A DNA stretch of 64,000 nucleotides from Tolypothrix brevis GSE-NOS-MK-07-07A (GCA_019358985.1 JAHHIJ010000020.1:1-64000); one strand, 5' to 3'. Positions 9,830-18,730 are shown, numbered from the stretch's first letter. The notes: generated from the letters alone by a model not told the origin. Program-made: numbers and translations.

Positions 9830-10150
9830 CAGTTTTATCGATTACAGCATAAACTTTAGTGAGACATGAGGGAACATTCTGCACGTTCGTCTTTGGTTAC
9901 TTTAAACTTCAAAGATTAAGAACAGGTAAGCTTTTCATGAAATGTATGTTATTTAACAAATATTTCATTTGCTTGAGCAAAAATATTCGCTTTACATATC
10001 TTATTCTATACTTACGTTTCCGTAATATAAAAATCAATTTTCTTTCTTAGGTGATTATTATGGCGATTCCCACATTCATGAGGTAGAAAAAGAATTAACC
10101 GCTTCGGAAGATAGATAAACGCCGATGGACGCAGATAAATTTTTACTTCT
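9830..10150. other. Intergenic region upstream of phoX
   Basis: This 320-bp AT-rich spacer separates phoU from phoX. It holds the candidate Pho box at 9913-9931 and, at about 10110-10140, a fragment of the dispersed CGCAGATAAA repeat. Confidence 0.5.
9913..9931 (-). promoter_or_regulatory. Candidate Pho box (two units)
   Basis: On the plus strand AGATTAAG (9913-9920), a 3-nt spacer, then AGGTAAGC (9924-9931). Read on the coding strand these resemble two of the CTTAACCT units, spaced by 3 nt, that SphR binds in cyanobacteria. The first unit matches 7 of 8 and the second is weaker. No third unit is present. Confidence 0.4.
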
Positions 10151-10834
10151 TTAACCGCGTTGACCGGTGACGATGTATGCTACTCTTTGACCGATGTTAG
10201 TGGCATGATCTGCCATTCGTTCGAGACAACGAATTGCTAAAGCTAGCAAAACAATTGGTTCAACTACGCCGGGGACATCTCGTTGGTAAGCTAAAATTTC
10301 ATAAACGCGATCGTAGGCATCATCTACAGCATCATCTAAACGTTTGATGCTGCGTCCACTAACTTCATCCAAATCTGCCAAAGCCACCAAACTAGTAGCT
10401 AGCATTGCCTGGGCATGGTGAAACATGATGGCAATTTCTGGTAAAGTAGGATGAGGTGGATAAGGAAAGATTTTCACCGAAATTTCCGCTAGATCCACAG
10501 CATAATCACCGATGCGTTCTAGGTCGCGTACCAACTGCATAATAGCACTCAAGGAACGCAAATCTTTAGCTGTAGGTGCTTGCAGGGTCATAATTGCGGT
10601 ACAATCTAATTCTATTTGTTTATAAAAGCGGTCAATTTTTTTATCTAATGGGGGAAGTTCCTCAGCTGCGGTTAAATTCCGGGCAATTAAAGCTTGGTGA
10701 CTAAGCCGAAACGATTGTTCGACCAAAGCACCCATACATAATACATCCCGTTCTAAACGTTTCATAGCCCGTGCTAGCTGGGATCTTTCAGGATTGGGAC
10801 TATCAAGGACTGCTTTGGTCATTTTCTGTCTCAA
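10151..10834 (-). CDS. phoU: Phosphate signalling protein PhoU
   Basis: The 227-residue all-helical protein has two PhoU repeats with the family's metal-binding pattern (LERIGDYAVDLAE at about residue 110 and LERMADHATNIGQRVAYIVTG near the C-terminus). PhoU links the Pst transporter to the PhoR/SphS kinase and dampens the phosphate-starvation response when phosphate is plentiful. The gene starts 15 bp after the end of sphS and is almost certainly co-transcribed. An alternative ATG lies four codons in (MTKAVLD). No pst genes are in this window. Confidence 0.93.
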   Translation of the reverse strand: MRQKMTKAVLDSPNPERSQLARAMKRLERDVLCMGALVEQSFRLSHQALIARNLTAAEELPPLDKKIDRFYKQIELDCTAIMTLQAPTAKDLRSLSAIMQLVRDLERIGDYAVDLAEISVKIFPYPPHPTLPEIAIMFHHAQAMLATSLVALADLDEVSGRSIKRLDDAVDDAYDRVYEILAYQRDVPGVVEPIVLLALAIRCLERMADHATNIGQRVAYIVTGQRG

Positions 10835-10849
10835 ACATGAAGATATTAT

Positions 10850-12181
10850 TTAACTATAGTCTTGGCTTTGGGAGTTTACCACTACTTCTGGAAATACGAC
10901 TTGCAGCCATGCTCCTTTTGTTTGGGGATGATTCATAGCTTTAATGGAACCTCCGTGTGCCTGGATAATTTGTTTCACGATCGCTAAACCTAAACCTGTT
11001 CCAACAATTCCTGTTTTTGAGTTCCCCTCTGCTTGTGATTCACGACTTCTAGCTGTATCTCCCCGGTAAAACCGCTCAAAAACATGAGGCAAATCCTTTG
11101 CCGAAAAACCAAATCCAGAATCTACTATATTGATTTCCAGACATTGGGGAGAAGAATTGTTACTATAGTTATTATTTTGGGGGACGATTTTCGCCTCTAG
11201 GTAAATTTTTGTACCAGCGGGACTGTATTTGATGCTGTTATCGAGCAAATTGAGAAATACTTGGTAAATCCGCGATTTATCTGCTTTAATCCACAGTTCT
11301 TCGCTGACTGAAGAATCAAGAGTTAGTTGCTGTTGTTGTGCTATCGGTTCTAGCATTGCCCACACAGAGGCAATTAGCGATCGCATTTCCACTGCTTCTA
11401 GATGTAGTTGAATTGCTGGGTTAGTTTCCATTTGGGTAAGTTCTAACCAGCTATGCACTAAATTAATTAGTCGATCAACTTCTTGCATTAATCGTTCAAC
11501 CCAACGATTTAAAGGTGATTCTAAGCGGTTTTGCAACGTTTCTACAACCAGACGAATGGAAGTTAGGGGAGTTTTCAATTCGTGTGCTAGATCGGAAAAT
11601 GCGCGATCGCGTGCTGTGTTCATATCTAGCAGTGGTTGGCGATTTTCCAGAAATACCCCCACTTGTCCATTGGGTAAGGGAAAGCTGGACGCTCGCAAAG
11701 CTAGAGATTTTATTTGTATCATGCCTGCGGCATCCTCACAAGAGGGGTGAAACACCCATTCATTGATTTGGCAAGAAGAGCGATCGCGCGTTTGCTCAAT
11801 TAACTGATCAAGCTCATATGATCTTACCAGCTCTAGCAATAAGCGCACCTGTCCTGGTTGCCACCTTTGCAAATACAATATCTCTCTTGCCTGCTGATTG
11901 CACCACAGCAGTTGATTTTCTTCATCAACTTGCAAATATCCCACTGGTGCAAAATCTAGCACTTTTTCATAACTTTGCAGCGACTGCTGTAAATCCTGCT
12001 GATACTGCTCAAACAAGGCAATTTTATGCCGCAAACCAGGAATCAGCGATCGCATTATCCCAGAAGAGTGGGGGGCAAAAGGTCGCAGGACTTGTCCCAA
12101 ATAACGATTTAGTTGAATTTGTTGCCAAATCCAAAACCCAAGTCCCATACCTAAACCCAGAAAAAAAACTAATACCAGCAT
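10850..12181 (-). CDS. sphS: Sensor histidine kinase SphS (PhoR-type)
   Basis: The 443-residue protein begins with one hydrophobic membrane segment (about 2-18), followed by a PAS-like region (about 70-180). HisKA carries the phospho-acceptor His in DLAHELKTPLTSIRL (about residue 200), and the HATPase domain has the N box (FLNLLDNSIKYS), G1 (DSGFGF) and G2 (GTGLGLAIVKQI) motifs. With sphR and phoU directly adjacent, it is the phosphate-limitation sensor that phosphorylates SphR. Its single N-terminal anchor matches cyanobacterial SphS rather than the two-helix enterobacterial PhoR. Confidence 0.92.
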   Translation of the reverse strand: MLVLVFFLGLGMGLGFWIWQQIQLNRYLGQVLRPFAPHSSGIMRSLIPGLRHKIALFEQYQQDLQQSLQSYEKVLDFAPVGYLQVDEENQLLWCNQQAREILYLQRWQPGQVRLLLELVRSYELDQLIEQTRDRSSCQINEWVFHPSCEDAAGMIQIKSLALRASSFPLPNGQVGVFLENRQPLLDMNTARDRAFSDLAHELKTPLTSIRLVVETLQNRLESPLNRWVERLMQEVDRLINLVHSWLELTQMETNPAIQLHLEAVEMRSLIASVWAMLEPIAQQQQLTLDSSVSEELWIKADKSRIYQVFLNLLDNSIKYSPAGTKIYLEAKIVPQNNNYSNNSSPQCLEINIVDSGFGFSAKDLPHVFERFYRGDTARSRESQAEGNSKTGIVGTGLGLAIVKQIIQAHGGSIKAMNHPQTKGAWLQVVFPEVVVNSQSQDYS

Positions 12182-12235
12182 CGCAAGTTTTTAGTTACTT
12201 GATGACAACTAAAAACTAACAACTATCTGAATCAA

Positions 12236-13024
12236 TTATCCAAATCGATAGCCAAAACCTCTCACAGTCACGATATATTCTGGACGACTAGGATCTTGCT
12301 CTAATTTTTCGCGTAACCAGCGGATGTGAACATCTACAGTTTTACTATCCCCGACAAAATCTGGTCCCCAAACTTGATCTAGCAATTGTTCTCGTGACCA
12401 TACCCGACGAGCATAACTCATGAACAATTCTAACAGGCGGAACTCTTTTGGCGATAGATTCACCTCTTGACCGCGAACCATGACGCGACACTCTTGAGCA
12501 TTTAATGTTACTTCTTTGTAATGTAAAACTGGCACTACTGGCAAAGTGCTTAAGCGTTGACGCCGAAGTAAAGCTCGACAACGAGCGACTAACTCCCGCA
12601 TACTAAAGGGTTTAGTCAGATAGTCATCTGCCCCGACTTCTAAACCCAAAACCCGGTCAGTTTCACTACCTTTAGCACTCACCATCAAAATTGGTATTGG
12701 ATTCCCTTGATGACGCAACAAGCGGCAAATATCCAGTCCATTTATTTGCGGTAGCATCAAATCAAGGATAACTAAGTCAAAAACAGCCTCTGTTGAGTTG
12801 GGTTCAAAATTTTTGAGATATTCTATAGCCGTTCGTCCATCTGAGGCAGTTACAACCCCGTAACCCTCCTCCTCTAAAGCGACAACCAACATTTCCCGAA
12901 TTAATTCTTCATCTTCCACCACGAGAATGCGGCTTGTGTTTGCAATCTCTGTTCTAGGAGAATACTTAGTCAACTCACTTGTATACATCGGGATCACAAA
13001 GTTTGGGGCTTGTGCCTGTATCAA
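12236..13024 (-). CDS. sphR: Phosphate response regulator SphR (OmpR/PhoB family)
   Basis: The 262-residue protein has a receiver domain at about 30-150 (acidic pocket VEDEE, phospho-acceptor Asp in LVILDLMLP, and Lys in DDYLTKPFS) and an OmpR-type winged helix at about 165-262 (WSREQLLDQVWG, VDVHIRWLREKLE, TVRGFGYRFG). The first 29 residues precede the receiver fold and may be longer than in the native protein; an internal ATG at residue 13 is possible. It lies 54 bp upstream of sphS on the same strand. Known SphR targets include alkaline phosphatases and Pst transporters; phoX here is a likely target. Confidence 0.92.
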   Translation of the reverse strand: MIQAQAPNFVIPMYTSELTKYSPRTEIANTSRILVVEDEELIREMLVVALEEEGYGVVTASDGRTAIEYLKNFEPNSTEAVFDLVILDLMLPQINGLDICRLLRHQGNPIPILMVSAKGSETDRVLGLEVGADDYLTKPFSMRELVARCRALLRRQRLSTLPVVPVLHYKEVTLNAQECRVMVRGQEVNLSPKEFRLLELFMSYARRVWSREQLLDQVWGPDFVGDSKTVDVHIRWLREKLEQDPSRPEYIVTVRGFGYRFG

Positions 13025-13352
13025 TACAATTATCTTATATCAGTGCCAGCACTAAAGTTAAAGAAATTTCCGAAAAACTTGTGACCGAAATCACATGCTT
13101 AAAATTGTAAATCATTGCATTGTAACTCATATCTTGCACCAATCCCAACAACCGCCTTAGAATGAATTCCAAGGCTAATAGCTAAACTCGTCTAAAAACG
13201 ACTGAACAAGGGTTTGAGTCCACAAAGCGTGGAATGTGCGCTATAAGCTGTGGAAATTAATTTCCTGGCGGTTTATGCTGCTAATTAAGAATGGTGCAAG
13301 ATATGAGTTGTAATTCGCATCAAAAATCGAGCGTCTTTATTTCCCCTTTCCC
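13025..13352. other. Intergenic region holding a MITE-like element
   Basis: It separates sphR from the lysozyme-like gene. The sphR promoter should lie at 13025-13110. Most of the rest is the inverted-repeat element described separately. Confidence 0.5.
13121..13312. mobile_element. MITE-like element with long terminal inverted repeats
   Basis: The sequence at 13121-13141 is matched in inverted orientation at 13292-13312 with 18 perfect base pairs (TGGTGCAAGATATGAGTT). The roughly 190-bp unit has no ORF. Its interior carries a perfect palindrome (GGAAATTAATTTCC) and other short stems, so it could also fold as an RNA. No clear target duplication was seen. Confidence 0.55.
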
Positions 13353-14054
13353 TTAAGCCATAAGAATGGGAAGATTTTCCTCTTCCATCAAAATTTTTAA
13401 TAAAGCAGCGGCACCGATTTGCTTAGAAACTGCATTCGCATCCCATTTTCCGTCAGAGGTATACTTCCCTTTGGTATAGTGGTTAGTGCCCGACCACAGA
13501 TAAGGGGTGAGAACATCTGGATGGTGTTGTCTATAACCAAAACCGTTGTATTGCTCAATTTGCCAAAGTTGTGCAGGTAAACTCCAATCTTTTACCTTGT
13601 CTAAATCTTTGCCTCCTTTTGTTAAAGCATCTATAGCACTTTCTTCCCATGTGTAGCCTACATCCCAGCCTTTAATGGGGTCAGGTACTGGTCTATCTTT
13701 TGGGACATTTACGGTGCGTTTTTTTAGTGGATCACCGTTGTGCAGATGTTTGCTGAAGCTAAGGGAGGACTCCATATTGTGGATGACCGCAATAAAGTAC
13801 CAAGGTACATTAATTTTTTGTTGTACAGCGAGGTAGCGATCGCGATTTGCCCTGATTTTCCCAACTATCTGCTTAGTACTATCTAATTCGTCAAATTTGA
13901 TTTGACAGCTTTGCCAAAGCTTCTGATATTCCGGTTTGAGATCGCGAAGACGAATTAATGCTTCTGTCATTTTTATTGCCTCAAATGATAATACATAGTT
14001 TCCTCCGTATTTTGAAACTAGCTTATTTCTGAACAAATTGATTTTTTTATCCAA
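13353..14054 (-). CDS. Putative lysozyme-like peptidoglycan hydrolase
   Basis: The 233-residue protein has no signal peptide. After a helical N-terminal region (about 1-65) comes a compact domain with RDRYLAVQQKINVPWYFIAV, then HNMESS (Glu about residue 93, a candidate catalytic acid), LHNGDPL, TWEESAIDAL, EQYNGFGYRQ and LWSGTNHY. This order of motifs is familiar from a family of bacterial and phage-associated proteins with a lysozyme-like fold. The role as a glycan-cleaving enzyme is inferred from that resemblance. It is transcribed away from the peptidoglycan-binding gene at 14576. Confidence 0.6.
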   Translation of the reverse strand: MDKKINLFRNKLVSKYGGNYVLSFEAIKMTEALIRLRDLKPEYQKLWQSCQIKFDELDSTKQIVGKIRANRDRYLAVQQKINVPWYFIAVIHNMESSLSFSKHLHNGDPLKKRTVNVPKDRPVPDPIKGWDVGYTWEESAIDALTKGGKDLDKVKDWSLPAQLWQIEQYNGFGYRQHHPDVLTPYLWSGTNHYTKGKYTSDGKWDANAVSKQIGAAALLKILMEEENLPILMA

Positions 14055-14575
14055 AAAATTAACCTTCCCTGATTTTTTCGGCTAATAAGTTACTTAGAAT
14101 TAGATGTTATTTATACAAATCATTAACTTTTTTACAGCAATATTCCTAAATTTGCAAAGCTCTGGTTTTTACTGCCACTCCCTTGATCAAATAGCGCTCT
14201 AACTGGCAATTTAGTTCTTAAATTTCATATCCATTATTCGCGTAAATTTACGTAAATACTTGAATAATTTAACCAATGTTTGACCAAATTTAAATATTTT
14301 TACCCAAAAAAGGTATTGTTTTACACTAAATATTTGCGTTTAATAAAAAGTAATAATTTTGACGAAATTATCTACTCAAGAGTATATTTTCTCAGAGAAG
14401 CCTTATTAAATAAGCTCCCAAACCAACTTACAGACAATAGAAAATCTGGTTTTTGGATAATAACTAGTCATCGTCACTGAAAAATTTTACAAAACAAACT
14501 GAGTGGGTGCATAATTTATTGAGCTTTGCACCTATTACTCAGCAGATGTGATAATTTAAGAGTTGAAGGGGCAAT
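14055..14575. other. AT-rich divergent intergenic region, nothing recognised
   Basis: This 520-bp spacer lies between the divergent lysozyme-like and peptidoglycan-binding genes and must carry both promoters. A 66-codon plus ORF (14280-14480) shows no ribosome-binding site or recognisable sequence. Confidence 0.5.
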
Positions 14576-15484
14576 ATGAGACTACAAGAGTTTTTAGGAA
14601 CAGATCAGAAATATGGCTTTGAAGCGATCGCTCAAGAATCAGACTTGGCTCGTCAAGTTCAGATACAATTAATTGGCTTAGGTCTGTTGGAACCTCCTGC
14701 TGATGGCAAGTTTGGACCGCTTTCAGGAGCAGCACTCAAAAAATTTCAAGATTTAACCAAGACAGGAGAAACGGAATTTTTAGGAAAAGTCACAGCTGAA
14801 GCACTCATTGAAACCAAACCTGGATCCCTACCTAAAACTCCCTTAAAACTAAGTAATGACCTTCCAAGCCGGATTGTTAAATATATGCAATCCAAAAATT
14901 ATACCATATTCACCGAACCGAAAGAATATAATATTGTTTACATTGAGGGTATGAATGAAGACGGCAGCCTCAATGATGATGCACCGAATGAATTTAATGA
15001 TCGACGGATAGTCATTGAAGTTGCAGATGGTGTCCCTAAAATCGTCAACCACTGGGGAGCTACCACTGAACCAGGTAGCGGTTACACCTTCAAGCCGATG
15101 AATTCTCAAGGAGCTGCAAGAATTCAATTTGGGCAATACAAAGCTTGGTCTGTAGGAACCCACGGTACAGCAGAGCCTCACGAAGCATTAGTCCAGGTTG
15201 ATGATATCACTGTTTGCCGAGATTTTAACCAAGATTTTAAACGAACTGGCGACAAACTTGATACAGGTCGTCATTTCGGGGTTAATCAACACTATGGCTT
15301 TGATTTTCCGCAAAATGATATTCGCCTTGCCAGTGCAGGTTGTTTAGTGGGACGCAGACGTGAAGGACACCGCGAGTTTATGAGGATAATAAAAGGCGAT
15401 CGCCGTTATCGGACTAATTCTAACTATGTTTTCTACACCACAATCATTCCCGGCGATGATTTAGTCAAGGCTTTCCCAGCATAA
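14576..15484 (+). CDS. Peptidoglycan-binding protein with Cys-containing C-terminal domain
   Basis: The 302-residue protein has an N-terminal PG_binding_1 domain at about 25-80 (VQIQLIGLGLLEPPADGKFG, then ALKKFQ). The C-terminal domain (about 95-300) carries THGTAEPHEALVQ, DTGRHFGVNQHYGFD and a conserved-looking SAGCLVGRRREGHREFM. The SAGC block recalls the SxGC active-site motif of L,D-transpeptidases (YkuD), but the overall pattern is not a standard YkuD domain. No signal peptide was found. It is a likely cell-wall modifying enzyme or endolysin-like protein, and the divergent neighbour also looks wall-active. Confidence 0.65.
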   Translation: MRLQEFLGTDQKYGFEAIAQESDLARQVQIQLIGLGLLEPPADGKFGPLSGAALKKFQDLTKTGETEFLGKVTAEALIETKPGSLPKTPLKLSNDLPSRIVKYMQSKNYTIFTEPKEYNIVYIEGMNEDGSLNDDAPNEFNDRRIVIEVADGVPKIVNHWGATTEPGSGYTFKPMNSQGAARIQFGQYKAWSVGTHGTAEPHEALVQVDDITVCRDFNQDFKRTGDKLDTGRHFGVNQHYGFDFPQNDIRLASAGCLVGRRREGHREFMRIIKGDRRYRTNSNYVFYTTIIPGDDLVKAFPA

Positions 15485-15786
15485 ACCATTCATGAGGGGG
15501 GAAAGGGGCAAGAAATATTTCTCCCCTTGCTCCCCCTGTTCAAATCCCTAGAAAATTAAATAGTCAACCAAAATTCCTAGAGACGTAGCAGTGCTACGTC
15601 TCTACATTCTTTGTCTATTGGACATCTCCAGAAATTAATTATGCGTTACCCGAAACCCTTGTAGAGACGCAATGCTACGTCTTTACGTCTTTTATTGTAG
15701 ATTTTTATTGCCCAATTCCCGCTTTCATCACTAAAAATTCTCCTGATAGAAGTAAGTGTACTGGCGGCAAAAATGCTACTTTAAGG
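15485..15786. other. Intergenic region with two palindromic repeats
   Basis: It holds a palindrome at 15578-15604 (core TAGCAGTGCTA) and a shortened copy at 15661-15686. The short phrase ATTATGCGTTACC.GAAACCC before the second copy recurs next to copies at 35761 and 38884. The ABC gene promoter should lie in the last 80 bp. Confidence 0.6.
15578..15604. repeat. GTAGAGACG-family palindrome
   Basis: A palindrome with core TAGCAGTGCTA and arms reading TAGAGACG/CGTCTCTA. A truncated member follows 56 bp later. Confidence 0.8.
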
Positions 15787-16689
15787 ATGAATTCACTCAC
15801 ATTTAAAGTATTCATGACCGCTGCTGTCTACCTAGAAAACGTTTACAAGCTATATAATAAGGTGCCTGTGGTGAATGACCTTTCATTCACAATAGAAGCT
15901 GGTGAAATATTTGGTCTACTTGGTCCCAATGGTGCAGGTAAATCTACGACAATTAGGATGTTAACCACTTTAACGAAACCATCCCAAGGACGGATTTCAG
16001 TATTTGGATATGATGTGGTAAAACAACCGATATTGGCAAAGCAAAGCATTGGTGTAGTTTTGCAACAAACCAGTGTAGATGCAGATTTAACAGTATGGGA
16101 AAATATGGAACTGCACGGAAGACTACATCACATTGCCAATCCACAGCGACAGCGAGTCATTAATCAATGGCTAGATTATGTAGAGCTAGGAGAGAGACGC
16201 GATAGTTTAGTAAAAACTTTGTCTGGGGGGATGAAGCGACGGTTACAGATAGCGAGAGCTTTGTTGCATCAACCGCAAATTCTGTTTTTAGATGAACCGA
16301 CGGTAGGACTAGATCCGCAAACAAGACGGCGCCTTTGGGAAATTATTCGAGATTTGAATAAGCAAGGAATGACGATGCTATTAACGACCCATTATATGGA
16401 TGAGGTCGAATATTTGTGCGATGCTTTTGGTGGTGACAAGCCAGGACGCATTGGTATTATGGATGGCGGAAAGCTGATTTCTTTGGGAACTCTACAACAG
16501 TTGCGCTCGGATCATGGTCAAGGTTTAGTGATGAAGCAAGTTGGCGATCGCACCTCTTATCAGTTTTTCCCGACTCTGGAAGATGCTAATGTTTATCTAG
16601 ATCAACAACAAGATAAAATCGGGATGATGGTGCGTGCTTCTAATTTAGAAGATATTTTCGTGGATCTCACAGGACGCCAATTAGACTAA
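15787..16689 (+). CDS. ABC transporter ATP-binding protein (DrrA-like)
   Basis: The 300-residue protein is a single ATPase domain with Walker A GPNGAGKST (about residue 48), the signature LSGGMKRR, Walker B ILFLDEPTVGLD and the switch His in LLTTHYMDE. A C-terminal DUF4162-like extension (about 225-300) is typical of the DrrA/CcmA class that powers ABC-2 exporters of drugs, lipids or polysaccharides. No permease is adjacent, so the partner must be elsewhere. The start is uncertain: ATG at 15787, or ATG at 15814 (MTAAVYLENVYKLY), which better matches the family N-terminus. It ends 16 bp before the next gene. Confidence 0.88.
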   Translation: MNSLTFKVFMTAAVYLENVYKLYNKVPVVNDLSFTIEAGEIFGLLGPNGAGKSTTIRMLTTLTKPSQGRISVFGYDVVKQPILAKQSIGVVLQQTSVDADLTVWENMELHGRLHHIANPQRQRVINQWLDYVELGERRDSLVKTLSGGMKRRLQIARALLHQPQILFLDEPTVGLDPQTRRRLWEIIRDLNKQGMTMLLTTHYMDEVEYLCDAFGGDKPGRIGIMDGGKLISLGTLQQLRSDHGQGLVMKQVGDRTSYQFFPTLEDANVYLDQQQDKIGMMVRASNLEDIFVDLTGRQLD

Positions 16690-16705
16690 AAGAAAATTTC
16701 TGTAA

Positions 16706-17287
16706 ATGCAAAAAGCAGAATTACGCCGATCGCTTCTCAAAACACGTCAATCAATGTCGGTAGCAGAATGGAAACTTTATAGCGATCGCATCTGCACTCA
16801 CATAACTACTTCACCGCTGTTTACCCAAGCAAAAACAATCCTGGCTTATTTCAGTTTCCGCCAAGAACCTGATCTGAGTCCACTATTTGCAGATATTTCT
16901 TTTGACTCTGGTAAAGATACCCATATTATAAAAAGATGGGGATTTCCCCGCTGCGTTGGTGACTCGCTTTCCTGGCATCTCTACATCAAAGATTTCTTAC
17001 AAAAAAGCGCTTATGGTATTATCGAACCTCATGCCGACGCACCAATTATAAAGGCTGCGGAAGTCGATTTGATGATTATTCCCTGTGTGGCTTGCGATCG
17101 TCTTGGATATCGCTTGGGTTATGGGGGTGGATATTACGATCGCCTGCTGAGCTCTCCTGAGTGGACTACAAAGCCGACTATTGGAATTGTATTTGATTTT
17201 GCCTATCTACCACAGCTACCAATTGAACCTTGGGATCAGCCGTTACAAAATGTTTGTACTGAAATGGGGTTGACAAAAGCGCGGTAG
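16706..17287 (+). CDS. 5-formyltetrahydrofolate cyclo-ligase
   Basis: The 193-residue protein belongs to the 5-FCL/YgfA family. Visible blocks are RRSLLKTRQSMS at the N-terminus, the glycine-rich substrate/ATP loop RLGYRLGYGGGYYDRLLS (about residues 132-150) and the final GIVFDFAYLPQLP. The enzyme converts 5-formyl-THF to 5,10-methenyl-THF using ATP, returning folate to the one-carbon pool. It follows the ABC ATPase by 16 bp on the same strand and is probably co-transcribed, though no functional link is evident. The length is normal for the family. Confidence 0.93.
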   Translation: MQKAELRRSLLKTRQSMSVAEWKLYSDRICTHITTSPLFTQAKTILAYFSFRQEPDLSPLFADISFDSGKDTHIIKRWGFPRCVGDSLSWHLYIKDFLQKSAYGIIEPHADAPIIKAAEVDLMIIPCVACDRLGYRLGYGGGYYDRLLSSPEWTTKPTIGIVFDFAYLPQLPIEPWDQPLQNVCTEMGLTKAR

Positions 17288-17357
17288 AGACGTTCCGCCG
17301 GAACGTCTTTACGCGGAACGTCTTTACGCGGAACGTCTTTACGCGGAACGTCTTTAC
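17284..17357. repeat. Palindrome extended into 15-bp tandem repeats
   Basis: A palindrome with core TTCCGCCGGAA (17284-17312) is followed by three perfect copies of a 15-bp unit, GCGGAACGTCTTTAC (17313-17327, 17328-17342, 17343-17357). The unit repeats the right half of the palindrome, which suggests slippage amplification. It overlaps the stop codon of the cyclo-ligase gene. Confidence 0.85.
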
Positions 17358-17695
17358 GGGAATTACAAGGAATTTTCTCAAAATGCCCTCAGGCTGGAAG
17401 CTTGGGGCTACAGGAACAAAGCCCACCTGCGTGGGCTAAATTAGGAGCATCATTAAAAACGGTATAAACTACCAATAAATTCTCATTTTATAACTTTCTG
17501 AATTCCGCGCCGAGGACTATTGTCCTCGACGCACCAACAACGCTATGTAGTTAGTAAAATACACTTACTATATTACTATGTTCGTTTAATAAACACAAGC
17601 AATTAAAAAGATTTTAGGATAGATATTTGCCGGATAAAACGTTATAAAAGCAGTAAAGAATTTATGATAATAAAAATGACAGTGGATAAAGGGAA
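17358..17695. other. Intergenic region with two short hairpins
   Basis: It holds hairpin 17420-17437 (AGCCCAC/GTGGGCT, related to 162-179) and hairpin 17511-17528 (CGAGGAC/GTCCTCG). The remaining AT-rich part (17560-17690) should contain the promoter of the permease gene. Confidence 0.55.
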
Positions 17696-18526
17696 ATGAC
17701 TTTAATTAAAAGTAAAAATTGGTTATGGATGTATGTGTTGTTGGGAGCGATCGCTTTAATTACGCTGTTTCCTTTGCTGTGGCTTTTGAGTACCGCGTTG
17801 AAATCGCCAACAGAAAATATCTTTGCGACACCGCTGCAATTATTGCCGGCTCAACCTACTTTGAATAACTTTGTCTCTGTTTGGCAATCTCTACCTTTTG
17901 GGCAGTACTTATTTAACAGTACATTAGTGGCGGTGCTGACTGTGGGCTTAAATGTACTGTTTTGTGCTGCTTCAGCTTACCCGATAGCTCGATTGTCTTT
18001 TCCAGGACGAGATTGGATTTTTGTGGCGATCGTTTCCACGATTATGATTCCCTTCCAAATCGTGATGATTCCTTTGTACATTTTGACAGTGCAAATGGGT
18101 TTGAGAAACACTTATTTGGGAATGATTTTTCCTAACTTGGCTTCTGCATTTGGGATTTTTCTGTTGCGGCAAGCTTTTATTAGTGTTCCTAAAGAGATGG
18201 AAGAAGCTGGTAGAATGGATGGCTGTTCAGAGTTAGGCTTGTGGTGGCATATTATGTTGCCAGCGATTCGTCCTGCTCTGGTAACTTTGGCTATTTTCGT
18301 ATTTATTGGTTCTTGGAGTGACTTTATTTGGCCCCTAATTGTTATCCAAGATGAACAGTTATACACTCTACCTTTGGGAGTTGCGAAACTAGCGGGTACA
18401 TTTTCTCTAGATTGGCGGTTGGTAGCTGCTGGTTCGGTAATTTCGATTGCGCCGGTGCTGATATTATTTTTGTTTTTACAACGTTATATTGTACCGACGG
18501 AAACTGATTCGGGTGTGAAAGGTTGA
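17696..18526 (+). CDS. Carbohydrate ABC transporter permease (MalG/UgpE family)
   Basis: The 276-residue inner-membrane protein has about six transmembrane segments, starting with one at about 9-30. The EAA loop, which contacts the ATPase, reads EEAGRMDGCSELGLWWHIMLP (about residues 166-186, with the conserved Gly and LP). This places it in the MalG/UgpE group of sugar or glycerol-phosphate uptake permeases. Neither a binding protein nor the partner MalF-type permease or ATPase is next to it, which is unusual for the family in general. The substrate is not predictable. Confidence 0.9.
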   Translation: MTLIKSKNWLWMYVLLGAIALITLFPLLWLLSTALKSPTENIFATPLQLLPAQPTLNNFVSVWQSLPFGQYLFNSTLVAVLTVGLNVLFCAASAYPIARLSFPGRDWIFVAIVSTIMIPFQIVMIPLYILTVQMGLRNTYLGMIFPNLASAFGIFLLRQAFISVPKEMEEAGRMDGCSELGLWWHIMLPAIRPALVTLAIFVFIGSWSDFIWPLIVIQDEQLYTLPLGVAKLAGTFSLDWRLVAAGSVISIAPVLILFLFLQRYIVPTETDSGVKG

Positions 18527-18624
18527 ATAATTCAAAGTTATTTAATGCGTGAATTGGAAGATAGGAAGAATTTAGGCTTTGTTAATGGAAAACGAGCAGC
18601 AGATTGCGTTTTTATTTAATACAC

Positions 18625-18653
18625 GTAGAGACGTTCCGCCGGAACGTCTTTAC
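18625..18653. repeat. GTAGAGACG-family palindrome (core TTCCGCCGGAA)
   Basis: A 29-bp palindrome in the 204-bp gap between the convergent permease and sugar-transferase genes. The right arm reads CGTCTTTAC instead of CGTCTCTAC, as in most copies with this core. Confidence 0.85.
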
Positions 18654-18730
18654 AGGGTTTTGGGTTTTATGCATGTACCTCATTTCCCTGAAATATGCTG
18701 TAGGTTGAGAGAGTTTTTAGGTAAGTCCTA

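Noticed and set aside
14280-14480. 66-codon plus ORF in the divergent wall-gene spacer
   Set aside because: AT-rich chance ORF with no start signal or similarity that I can recognise.
14576-15484. Assignment as a standard L,D-transpeptidase
   Set aside because: The SAGC motif is suggestive, but the surrounding YkuD pattern (HG...S.GC.R) is not clearly present, so only a general wall-binding call was made.
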